The notes: a model not told the origin generated them from the sequence alone. A DNA stretch of 5,426 nt from Candidatus Aenigmatarchaeota archaeon (GCA_023139785.1 JAGLMX010000050.1:1-5426), one strand, 5' to 3'. Counted from the first letter of the stretch, positions 1 through 5,374 are shown. Translations and numbers: made by a program.

Positions 1-756
1 TCTGTGAAAGGCAGAAACGACTTTATGGCGCACGCAGACTCGCGCCCTCATGACGCAGAAATAAAAGCAGTTGAGACTGCAATACGTTTTCAAAAAGAGT
101 CCGGCGCAAAAACACACATAACTCATTTGACGACGGCTCGCGCAGCAGAACTTGTGCGCGATGCAAAGCAACAGGGGCAAGACACCACATGCGACACATG
201 CCCGACATATTTGTTTATGACAACAAAAGACCTTGAGAAAAAAGGGGCGCATGCAAAGACGAATCCGCCCGTAAGAAATGAAAGTGATGTCTCTGCACTG
301 TGGAACGGAATTAAAAACAATGAAATAGATATTATTTCAACAGACCACGCACCCCACACAATTGATGAAAAAAACAAGATATTTTTTGACGCCCCCGCCG
401 GAGTGCCCGGGGTTGAAATGCGCGTCCCGCTTCTGCTTGATGCCGTCAATAACGAAAAGATTACGCTTGAGGCCTTTGTGAAGACCTGCTCAACAAATCC
501 TGCAAAAAGGTTTGGTTTAAAAGAGCGTGGCGAGCTTAAAGAAGAAAACTTTGCAGACATCATAGTCGTTGATATGAATCTTGAAAAAGAAGTAAAGCGC
601 GATGAACAGCACACAAAATGCGGCTGGTCTCCGTATGAAGGAAGACTACTTAAGGGCTGGCCCATTATGACATTTGTGAACGGGAAATTGGTTTATGACC
701 TCAACAAATTTTATGAAAACAAAGGAGAAAATTTATTTCCCCAGCCATCTTCTTAA
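1..756 (+). CDS. pyrC: dihydroorotase, C-terminal part (5' end outside window)
   Basis: Dihydroorotase interconverts N-carbamoyl-aspartate and dihydroorotate, the third step of UMP synthesis, in the cytoplasm. The reading frame is open to base 1. About 250 residues are present against roughly 400-430 for the family, and the N-terminal HxH metal motif is missing, so the GTG at base 4 is an internal valine codon, not a start. Counting that codon as residue 1, visible features are MAHAD (His10, metal ligand), RPHDAE, THITHLTT (His41, metal ligand), NPPVR (87-91), STDHAPH (Asp114, catalytic base and ligand), PAGVPGVE and the C-terminal SPYEGRLLKGWP followed by a beta-strand. The His41-to-Asp114 distance of 73 fits the amidohydrolase family. 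STDHAPH and pyrE/pyrF nearby favour dihydroorotase over allantoinase or hydantoinase. One oddity is CPTYLF where dihydroorotases usually have TPHHL. The end ...QPSS is followed by a TAA stop. Confidence 0.93.
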   Translation, partial: SVKGRNDFMAHADSRPHDAEIKAVETAIRFQKESGAKTHITHLTTARAAELVRDAKQQGQDTTCDTCPTYLFMTTKDLEKKGAHAKTNPPVRNESDVSALWNGIKNNEIDIISTDHAPHTIDEKNKIFFDAPAGVPGVEMRVPLLLDAVNNEKITLEAFVKTCSTNPAKRFGLKERGELKEENFADIIVVDMNLEKEVKRDEQHTKCGWSPYEGRLLKGWPIMTFVNGKLVYDLNKFYENKGENLFPQPSS

Positions 757-801
757 AAAAGCCCCTCAGAAACCACTTACAGAATACATTCCCAAATTGA
801 T

Positions 802-817
802 AGATATTGCAATATCT
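802..817. repeat. 16-bp perfect palindrome
   Basis: AGATATTGCAATATCT equals its own reverse complement over all 16 bases, about 46 bases after the pyrC stop codon. With no spacer it suits a dimeric DNA-binding protein better than a stable RNA hairpin, though it could also fold in the 3' end of the pyrC transcript. No partner copy is seen elsewhere in the window. A regulatory role is inference only. Confidence 0.5.
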
Positions 818-826
818 CAAAACTGA

Positions 827-888
827 AGATGTGTTATCATCTGACCAAAAAAAACATCTGTACGTGTTATATTTTTGTATCAGATGAT
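827..888. repeat. cluster of overlapping inverted repeats (CATCTG/CAGATG)
   Basis: ATCATCTGA at 836-844 is a perfect 9-bp inverted match to TCAGATGAT at 880-888, with a 35-base loop. A second CATCTG at 855-860 can also pair with 881-886, and AGATGT at 827-832 can pair with ACATCT at 854-859. The pairings exclude one another, so an RNA from either strand could fold in more than one way. GTGTTAT is also directly repeated at 831-837 and 864-870. The position between convergent genes fits 3'-end or terminator structure. Confidence 0.45.
847..854 (-). terminator. oligo-T tract, possible terminator of the methyltransferase gene
   Basis: Eight consecutive A on the given strand read as T8 on the methyltransferase transcript strand, about 120 bases past its stop codon and inside the inverted-repeat cluster. 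Archaeal RNA polymerase commonly stops at T-rich stretches. The distance is long, so this is tentative. Confidence 0.3.
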
Positions 889-972
889 TTCATATCATAT
901 CACACGACATACAAAGTTATTTTCTTTTAGAATTTATTGTAGCATAATTCAAGAAGTTCTTTTTCAATCAAG

Positions 973-2193
973 TTATGCACTAGAGCATTTCACACCAATA
1001 CAAACAAAGCCATTATGATTATGGCAATTATCCATAAGAATATCTGTTTCACTTTGCGACATAAATTCAGAACAAATTTCAGAAATGTACGGTGCGTCTG
1101 ATGCAACGTGGCTTATGAATCCGGCTTCTTCGAGCATTTGCTTCGCCTGTTCATGAGAAGTAAAACTTGCAAAAGTACCCTCATCAGTCAAATTAAAGAA
1201 ACTTTTGTTTATATCTGACTTTCCTTCATTGGGATCTGCCCACATCATAAGCCCCCCTTCTTTGAGTACAGAATATGCATTATCCAAAAGTTCTTTTTTG
1301 TCATCATTAAGCAAATGATGTATCGAATATGATGCAGAAACAACATCAAAATCATCCAATGTTAGTGCCGTTTTTTCTGAAATGTATGTCTGCATGTCAG
1401 CATTCACTACGTTTACTCGACATCCCGAATATTTTGCTTCAAGCAATTCCTTTTTCGTTTCAAGGCCTTTTGCAAGCCCGTCATTAAACTCCACTGTTTC
1501 TACATGCATGTTTATAGAAGGCATATTTTCTCTTTTCGCACATTCATACACCCAATGTATGATTGCCTCTGTAGTTCCGCCCGTTCCGCCGCCAAGATCC
1601 AAAACCCGTATTTCATCGCCATCTTTTATTTTCTCCTGAAACGTATGATAAATTTGTTTTCCCATATAGTCATTCGCAGTTTCTATGTGAGGAACTCCTG
1701 TTTTTTCCTCTTCTTCAAAACGCAGTTTGTTAGGGTCACCAAGCTTGCCTGCTTTCGCCCAAAAATCAAATGACTCATTTGAACCGCTTTTTAAATCATC
1801 AGAAGTAAATGGTTCATACCCTTCAAGAAGCTTATTTGCGGCATCAGAATCGGAAATACTTGATAAATAAGCCATTACCCGATTAGTATCTCCTTCAATG
1901 AGTGCGTTTCGCAATTCGCACTCACCGTCATTCATCATATATTCTCCTTTCAGGGGAAACATACCTGTTTCAAAATTATCATGAAGGTCTCCCAACTGAG
2001 CATCTAATTCAGAAGAATCTATTTCAGGCCTATTTTGAAAATACGCAAAAGACATTATAGAATAAATCTTCTCAAGTTTGCGGTAAACACTGTCTTCCAT
2101 TGTAGGGACGTGCCTTTGAAGAACACGGGAATATATCTCTAAATGATCTTTTCCGTCAGGACTCTGCCATAGAATATTTTCCGGTTTTTCCAT
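973..2193 (-). CDS. class I SAM-dependent methyltransferase with unrecognised N-terminal domain
   Basis: Predicted soluble methyltransferase of 406 residues; substrate unknown. Numbering from the ATG at 2193, the Rossmann-type domain fills roughly 175-405. Motif I is VLDLGGGTGG at 197-206 (SAM glycine loop), VETVEF near 232-236 ends strand 2 with the ribose-binding acidic residue, VNAD near 263-266 carries the adenine-side acidic residue, and DVVSASYSIHHLL near 283-295 is the strand-4 region. LKEGGLMMWADP follows near 310-321. Residues 1-170 are acidic, probably helical, and match no family I recognise. The frame stays open to a GTG at 2235 (420 residues), but I prefer the ATG at 2193 because a perfect archaeal TATA box at 2223-2230 lies inside that extension and would start transcription near 2200. 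The gene lies opposite and between pyrC and pyrE. No gene symbol or substrate can be assigned; a small-molecule or protein methyltransferase are both possible. Confidence 0.85.
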   Translation of the reverse strand: MEKPENILWQSPDGKDHLEIYSRVLQRHVPTMEDSVYRKLEKIYSIMSFAYFQNRPEIDSSELDAQLGDLHDNFETGMFPLKGEYMMNDGECELRNALIEGDTNRVMAYLSSISDSDAANKLLEGYEPFTSDDLKSGSNESFDFWAKAGKLGDPNKLRFEEEEKTGVPHIETANDYMGKQIYHTFQEKIKDGDEIRVLDLGGGTGGTTEAIIHWVYECAKRENMPSINMHVETVEFNDGLAKGLETKKELLEAKYSGCRVNVVNADMQTYISEKTALTLDDFDVVSASYSIHHLLNDDKKELLDNAYSVLKEGGLMMWADPNEGKSDINKSFFNLTDEGTFASFTSHEQAKQMLEEAGFISHVASDAPYISEICSEFMSQSETDILMDNCHNHNGFVCIGVKCSSA

Positions 2194-2222
2194 TTTAATC
2201 ACGTTATTATTGTATGCCAAAC

Positions 2223-2230
2223 TATTTAAA
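2223..2230 (-). promoter_or_regulatory. archaeal TATA box of the methyltransferase gene
   Basis: The minus strand reads TTTAAATA, an exact match to the archaeal box-A consensus TTTAWATA. Its centre is about 33 bases before the ATG at 2193. With the usual 25-27 base spacing, transcription would start near 2200 and give a leader of only a few bases. No Shine-Dalgarno is visible, consistent with near-leaderless translation. Confidence 0.55.
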
Positions 2231-2298
2231 GCCACTTAGTAGTAGTTAATCACTCTGCTAGCCGGAAAACCGCACCACCATAGTTGACGTCCGACAAA

Positions 2299-2307
2299 CT
2301 AATAAAT
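2299..2307 (+). promoter_or_regulatory. weak TATA-like box for pyrE-pyrF
   Basis: CTAATAAAT is the most TATA-like stretch ahead of pyrE. Standard spacing would put the transcript start near 2326-2330, just before or within the GGTGAT ribosome-binding site. The match to consensus is poor, so the call is tentative. It lies in the spacer shared with the divergent methyltransferase promoter. Confidence 0.25.
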
Positions 2308-2312
2308 CTTGC

Positions 2313-2335
2313 AATCACATCTACACTTGGTGATT
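2313..2335 (+). promoter_or_regulatory. possible hairpin over the pyrE ribosome-binding site
   Basis: AATCAC at 2313-2318 is the exact reverse complement of GTGATT at 2330-2335, with an 11-base loop. Pairing would hide most of the GGTGAT signal and could modulate pyrE translation. A second matching arm, TAATCAC, lies at 2247-2253. It works only if transcription begins upstream of 2313, which the weak TATA-like box nearby argues against. Confidence 0.2.
2329..2334 (+). promoter_or_regulatory. pyrE ribosome-binding site
   Basis: GGTGAT complements the AUCACC part of the archaeal 16S rRNA 3' end and sits 5 bases before the ATG at 2340, fixing that start. Confidence 0.7.
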
Positions 2336-2339
2336 ACAT

Positions 2340-3038
2340 ATGAAAGACTATAAACAGCAATTTATTGATTTTCTCCTTGAGAAAGGAGCCCTTAAATTTG
2401 GTGAATTCAAGCTTAAAAGCGGAAGAATGTCGCCATATTTTGTCAACACAGGTATGTTTGATGACGGGACAAGCATTGAGCGACTTGGCTATTTTTATGC
2501 GGCTCTTATCAATGACACACTCAAAGGCAATTTTGATGTTGTTTTCGGCCCGGCATACAAAGGAATCCCTCTTTCTGTTGCAACCGTAATTGCATTAAGC
2601 AAGGAATACAACATAAACAAAGGATATCTTTTTGACAGGAAAGAAGCAAAAGAGCACGGTGAAGGAACGCAAGAAGAAAAAATAAAAAGCACTATTGTTG
2701 GAAAGAAAATAGAGAACGGCGCAAGAATAATTATGATTGACGATGTGTTTACAACCGGCGGAACAAAATACGCGTCTATAAAGATGCTCACAGACCTTGT
2801 AGATGAACTAAAATTCCCTGCACTTGTTATCGCAGTCGACAGACAGGAAATGAGTGTAGACGAAAAGTCAGCAATAGGTGAATTTCAAAACAAGACAAAA
2901 ATTCCTGTAATCTCCATTGTATCCATAAACGAAATTGTGGAACACCTGTCGGAAACAGGAAAAATCTCTGCCGCAGAAAAAGAAAGCGTACTTGAGTATC
3001 TGAAGCAATACGGTGATGAAAAAGTAAGGGGTGTATGA
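2340..3038 (+). CDS. pyrE: orotate phosphoribosyltransferase
   Basis: Transfers phosphoribose from PRPP to orotate to give OMP, the fifth step of UMP synthesis; cytoplasmic, usually a dimer. The 232-residue protein has the full type I phosphoribosyltransferase layout: KFGEFKLKSGRMSPYF (19-34), FGPAYKGIPLS (69-79), the mobile catalytic loop DRKEAKEHGEG (99-109, with Arg100, Lys101, Lys104 and His106), and the PRPP loop IMIDDVFTTGGT (131-142, Asp134-Asp135). AVDRQE (165-170) and IPVISIVSINEIVEHL near the end are also typical. The catalytic loop resembles the E. coli enzyme, but about seven extra residues (around TQEEKIKS, 110-117) separate HGEG from the usual LVG-like turn, and the PRPP loop reads TTGGT, as in other OPRT groups, not TAGT. 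The ATG follows a well-placed ribosome-binding site. The stop TGA is 4 bases before pyrF, so the two are co-transcribed. Confidence 0.96.
   Translation: MKDYKQQFIDFLLEKGALKFGEFKLKSGRMSPYFVNTGMFDDGTSIERLGYFYAALINDTLKGNFDVVFGPAYKGIPLSVATVIALSKEYNINKGYLFDRKEAKEHGEGTQEEKIKSTIVGKKIENGARIIMIDDVFTTGGTKYASIKMLTDLVDELKFPALVIAVDRQEMSVDEKSAIGEFQNKTKIPVISIVSINEIVEHLSETGKISAAEKESVLEYLKQYGDEKVRGV
3028..3033 (+). promoter_or_regulatory. pyrF ribosome-binding site inside the pyrE 3' end
   Basis: GGGGTG within the last codons of pyrE lies 9 bases before the ATG at 3043. It decides the start, because the alternative GTG at 3031 overlaps the signal itself. Confidence 0.55.
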
Positions 3039-3042
3039 TTAT

Positions 3043-3747
3043 ATGAATACAATAATTTCTTCTGACCGAAGCATTATAATTGCCTGCGATGTATCTGTTG
3101 AAAAGTTTGAGGAACTTGTAAAAGAAACATGCAATATAGATGGAATTGGTGGTTACAAGGTGGGCTTTCAGCTTGGTCTATCCGAAGGCCTTCCAAAAAT
3201 AGTTGCTCTAGCAAGAAAATATACAAAAAAGCCAATCATATACGATCACCAGAAAGCAGGAACCGATATACCTAACACCGGAAAGAATTTCGCAGAGGTT
3301 TGCAAAAATGCAGGCATTGATGCCGTAATATTTTTCCCGCAAGCAGGTCCGAAAACACAAGAAGCATGGATTGAATCTGCAAAAAATGCAGGGCTCGGCG
3401 TCATAGTCGGCGGAATAATGACGCATCAGGCATACCTCAAAAAGGACGGCGGATATCTTGACGATGACGCTGTAAGAAAAATATATGTCAATGCAGCACA
3501 ACAGGGCGTAACAGATTTCGTTGTGCCTGGGAACAAGCCGGAAGTAATCAAAGAAATAAAAGCACTGCTTGAAAAAGAAGATATCTCTCCGATATTTTAC
3601 GCACCCGGCTTTGTTGCCCAAGGTGGAAGAATCTCTGATGCCGCCCTTGCAGCAGGCAACAAGTGGCACGCAATAGTGGGGCGCGGAATATACAACGCAG
3701 AAGATTATAGGAAAGCTGCAATAGAGCATACGAAAGAAATTTTGTAA
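3043..3747 (+). CDS. pyrF: orotidine 5'-phosphate decarboxylase, variant active-site motif
   Basis: Decarboxylates OMP to UMP, the last step of the pathway, acting directly after PyrE. From the ATG at 3043 it has 234 residues, normal for a single-domain archaeal enzyme. TIM-barrel landmarks are ACDVS (Asp16, end of strand 1), YKVGF (Lys39), DHQKAGTDIPNTG (68-80, holding Asp68, Lys71 and Asp75), GGIMTHQ (123-129), the phosphate-binding PGFVAQGG (188-195) and VGRGIY (212-217, Arg214). The classic family motif is D-x-K-x-x-D-I; here it reads D-x-x-K-x-x-x-D-I, two residues longer, while the downstream phosphate site is standard. I infer it still acts as OMP decarboxylase because it follows pyrE by 4 bases. 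A GTG at 3031 would add four residues and overlap pyrE by 8 bases; the better-spaced ribosome-binding site favours the ATG. Confidence 0.93.
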   Translation: MNTIISSDRSIIIACDVSVEKFEELVKETCNIDGIGGYKVGFQLGLSEGLPKIVALARKYTKKPIIYDHQKAGTDIPNTGKNFAEVCKNAGIDAVIFFPQAGPKTQEAWIESAKNAGLGVIVGGIMTHQAYLKKDGGYLDDDAVRKIYVNAAQQGVTDFVVPGNKPEVIKEIKALLEKEDISPIFYAPGFVAQGGRISDAALAAGNKWHAIVGRGIYNAEDYRKAAIEHTKEIL

Positions 3748-3763
3748 ATCAAATCAACATGGC

Positions 3764-4648
3764 CTATCTACTCTTTTTCTGCACAACGTAAACACCAAGA
3801 AGTATAAGTGCAATTCCGATTAGGGTGTATTTTGTTATAAGCTCACCTAAAAAAACAGATGAACTCACCACTCCGGAAATTGGAATAATAAAGAAAAAAG
3901 AACTTGTCTTAACAAGCCCTATTCGATCAATGCTCTTAAACCAAACAACATATGTGAGTGCTGTCGTTGGCACAGCAATCCATAAAAGAAGCAAAAAAGA
4001 AGACAAACTAATCTTGCCTAAAGAAAAAATATCTCCTGACAAAAGCGACAATACAAAAAGCATCATAGTGCCTACTAAAATTGCGGCAAAAGTTACATTA
4101 AGGCCGCCATATTTTTTGACATATTTTTTGCCAAGCATTGAATAAAATGCCAAACAAACCCCGCTCAATAAAATAAGCAAATTTCCCATAAAATACTCAG
4201 TTTTTACGACATCGCCCATACTAGCACCGTTTGTTACAACCGCAACAACACCCAAAAGCCCGATAAAAGTTCCGAATACTGCTTTTTTTGTGACTTTTTC
4301 TCTAATCAATATTGGCGCAATAAAAACAACCAAAAGAGGCCACGAATTCAAAAGAATTGCATTATTTGTTGCAGTTGATAATCTCACACCAACAAGATTG
4401 ATGATACCAAAAATAAAGATACCCATAAATCCAAGAAATGATAATCCCAACAAATCTTCTTTTTTGATTTTCACCCGTTCATTCAAAACAAACGGAACCA
4501 AAGCCAAGCCTGCAAAAAAATATCTAAGAAAATTGAATAAAACCGGACTGATTTCACCGCTCAATATTTTTATTGGGGGGTGTTGCGTTCCCCAAAGCAG
4601 AAATGTCAATATAATAACGACATACCAAGACACACCAGACTTTTGCAT
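3764..4648 (-). CDS. EamA/DMT-family ten-helix transporter
   Basis: Integral membrane protein of 294 residues, the usual length for the drug/metabolite transporter superfamily. Ten hydrophobic segments can be drawn at about 8-25, 34-54, 67-85, 94-114, 123-139, 153-171, 184-203, 217-236, 245-265 and 273-290, in two five-helix EamA repeats. Family signatures include LLWGTQHPPIK near 17-27, FLRYFFAGL (40-48), a start-of-helix-4 ATNNAILLNSWPLL region (93-106) and, in the second repeat, PTTALTYVVWFKSI (227-240), IPISGVVSSSVFLGEL (255-270) and a closing GIALILLGVYVV. Lysine/arginine-rich inner loops and a KKSR tail support the topology. The substrate is unknown; relatives export amino acids, metabolites or drugs. 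It is convergent with pyrF (16 bases between stops) and seems to have its own promoter, so a pyrimidine-related role is not indicated. Confidence 0.92.
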   Translation of the reverse strand: MQKSGVSWYVVIILTFLLWGTQHPPIKILSGEISPVLFNFLRYFFAGLALVPFVLNERVKIKKEDLLGLSFLGFMGIFIFGIINLVGVRLSTATNNAILLNSWPLLVVFIAPILIREKVTKKAVFGTFIGLLGVVAVVTNGASMGDVVKTEYFMGNLLILLSGVCLAFYSMLGKKYVKKYGGLNVTFAAILVGTMMLFVLSLLSGDIFSLGKISLSSFLLLLWIAVPTTALTYVVWFKSIDRIGLVKTSSFFFIIPISGVVSSSVFLGELITKYTLIGIALILLGVYVVQKKSR

Positions 4649-4711
4649 GAGAGATATATGAAGTTATAGCGTATATATGCTGCATCTAAGTTAAAAACTG
4701 CTTTGTTAGAA
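4649..4711. other. short promoter spacer upstream of the transporter gene
   Basis: These 63 bases lie between the end of the thioredoxin-like gene and the start of the transporter gene, both on the minus strand. They hold the transporter TATA-like box and a T5 run (4693-4697, minus strand) that could end the upstream transcript. No other structure is seen. Confidence 0.4.
4671..4679 (-). promoter_or_regulatory. TATA-like box of the transporter gene
   Basis: The minus strand reads CATATATAC, centred about 27 bases before the ATG at 4648. That spacing puts the transcript start at the ATG, so a leaderless mRNA is likely. No GGTGAT-type signal precedes the ATG, which agrees. Confidence 0.45.
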
Positions 4712-5374
4712 TTAAAGTTTGCACCCAGTTACCTGCTCAAGCCATGCAACATCCTTTACGCCATTATATGCCGTATTATTGTACACAACAGAAGGCACCT
4801 GCTGTAACCCCAAGTCAACGCACCCCTGCATAAACTGCCCGTCGCAACTCACATAAATCTTTCCGGAATACATGCCCAGCATTTGCAATTGCATTGATGT
4901 TGCAGATGCCCCTTCAGCAGAAAAACTTTGATCCAGAACACCATATACTCTAAGACCATTATCATAAAGGCAATCCACAAAGTTCTTTGCAGAACCTATA
5001 TCCTCTGTCGACTTTTCAACCATGACCATGCCTTCTGAAAGAAGCTTCCCGTCCTTTGTTACATATACTTCCTTAAAGTTTGTTTCAGAAGCTGTTGTAG
5101 CCTTTAATGCAATTTTATACATGCCACTCTCTTCATTGGCAGACAAAACCTCAAATTCAACTCCCGGGTTTGCAAGTTCGTACAATGCCTTTACTTTTTC
5201 AGCCGCAGAATCGGATGAATTAAAATACAGACCCCATGCAACCGGACCGGCAATCGAAACAATTAGGGCAACAATAAGAACCGCAGTAAATCGCGCTCCA
5301 GCCCCGCCCTCTCTAAGAACCATACACACCATTGAGAACACAAGTTTATATATTTGTCTGAACACTCGAGGCAT
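4712..5374 (-). CDS. membrane-anchored thioredoxin-like protein without CxxC
   Basis: A 220-residue protein with an N-terminal signal anchor. After a basic stretch (1-29), residues about 30-51 form one transmembrane helix, so most of the chain should lie outside the cytoplasm. Residues about 57-120 (NPGVEFEVLSANEESGMYKIAL ... VYVTKDGKLLSEG) resemble the small beta-rich dimerisation domain of DsbC/DsbG-type thiol proteins. Residues about 130-220 resemble a thioredoxin fold: CLYDNGLRVYG, then KIYVSC, GLQQVPSVV with the cis-proline (Pro194), and a closing LEQVTGC. Where CPxC should lie, the chain has SFSAEGASATSMQLQ, with no cysteine between 136 and 176. Cys135, Cys177, Cys185 and Cys218 remain and could form disulfides. 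I infer a non-catalytic or divergent thiol-related or chaperone role. An ATG at 5323 (203 residues) is a possible later start. Confidence 0.8.
   Translation of the reverse strand: MPRVFRQIYKLVFSMVCMVLREGGAGARFTAVLIVALIVSIAGPVAWGLYFNSSDSAAEKVKALYELANPGVEFEVLSANEESGMYKIALKATTASETNFKEVYVTKDGKLLSEGMVMVEKSTEDIGSAKNFVDCLYDNGLRVYGVLDQSFSAEGASATSMQLQMLGMYSGKIYVSCDGQFMQGCVDLGLQQVPSVVYNNTAYNGVKDVAWLEQVTGCKL
5345..5353 (-). promoter_or_regulatory. TATA-like box inside the 5' end of the thioredoxin-like gene
   Basis: The minus strand reads AATATATAA around these bases. Its centre is about 26 bases before the ATG at 5323, an in-frame methionine codon (residue 18 of the longer form). The spacing is right for a leaderless transcript starting at that ATG. 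No equally good box is seen before the ATG at 5374, but only 52 bases of upstream sequence are available. Confidence 0.3.

Larger units (their letters stand above)
757..972. other. non-coding spacer between pyrC and the methyltransferase gene
   Basis: These 216 AT-rich bases separate the 3' ends of two convergent genes. I see no convincing gene or RNA. The spacer holds a 16-bp perfect palindrome, a cluster of overlapping inverted repeats built on CATCTG/CAGATG, an eight-A run, and a loose repetition of ATCAT near 884-901. Both convergent transcripts must end in or near it, so termination is the simplest role. Confidence 0.6.

Noticed and set aside
123..665. 180-codon open frame on the minus strand opposite pyrC
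   Set aside because: Serine/phenylalanine-rich antisense shadow of a clear dihydroorotase frame; no domain, promoter or ribosome-binding site.
884..902. ATCAT-type short tandem repetition, considered as CRISPR or satellite sequence
   Set aside because: Only a few imperfect 5-base units in AT-rich DNA, with no spacers or long repeats.
2257..2280. GCTAGCCGGAAAACCGC followed by ACCACCA, resembling a tRNA 3' end with CCA
   Set aside because: No T-arm, anticodon arm or acceptor-stem partner can be found in the adjacent sequence.
2283..2301. Imperfect dyad around GACGTC in the methyltransferase-pyrE spacer
   Set aside because: Only the outer four bases and the inner six-base palindrome match; too weak to call an operator.
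3031..3042. GTG at 3031 as the pyrF start
   Set aside because: It overlaps pyrE by 8 bases and coincides with the GGGGTG ribosome-binding site, which is well spaced for the ATG at 3043.
3208..3729. 173-codon open frame on the minus strand opposite pyrF
   Set aside because: Cysteine/tyrosine-rich composition typical of an antisense shadow; pyrF motifs on the plus strand explain the region.
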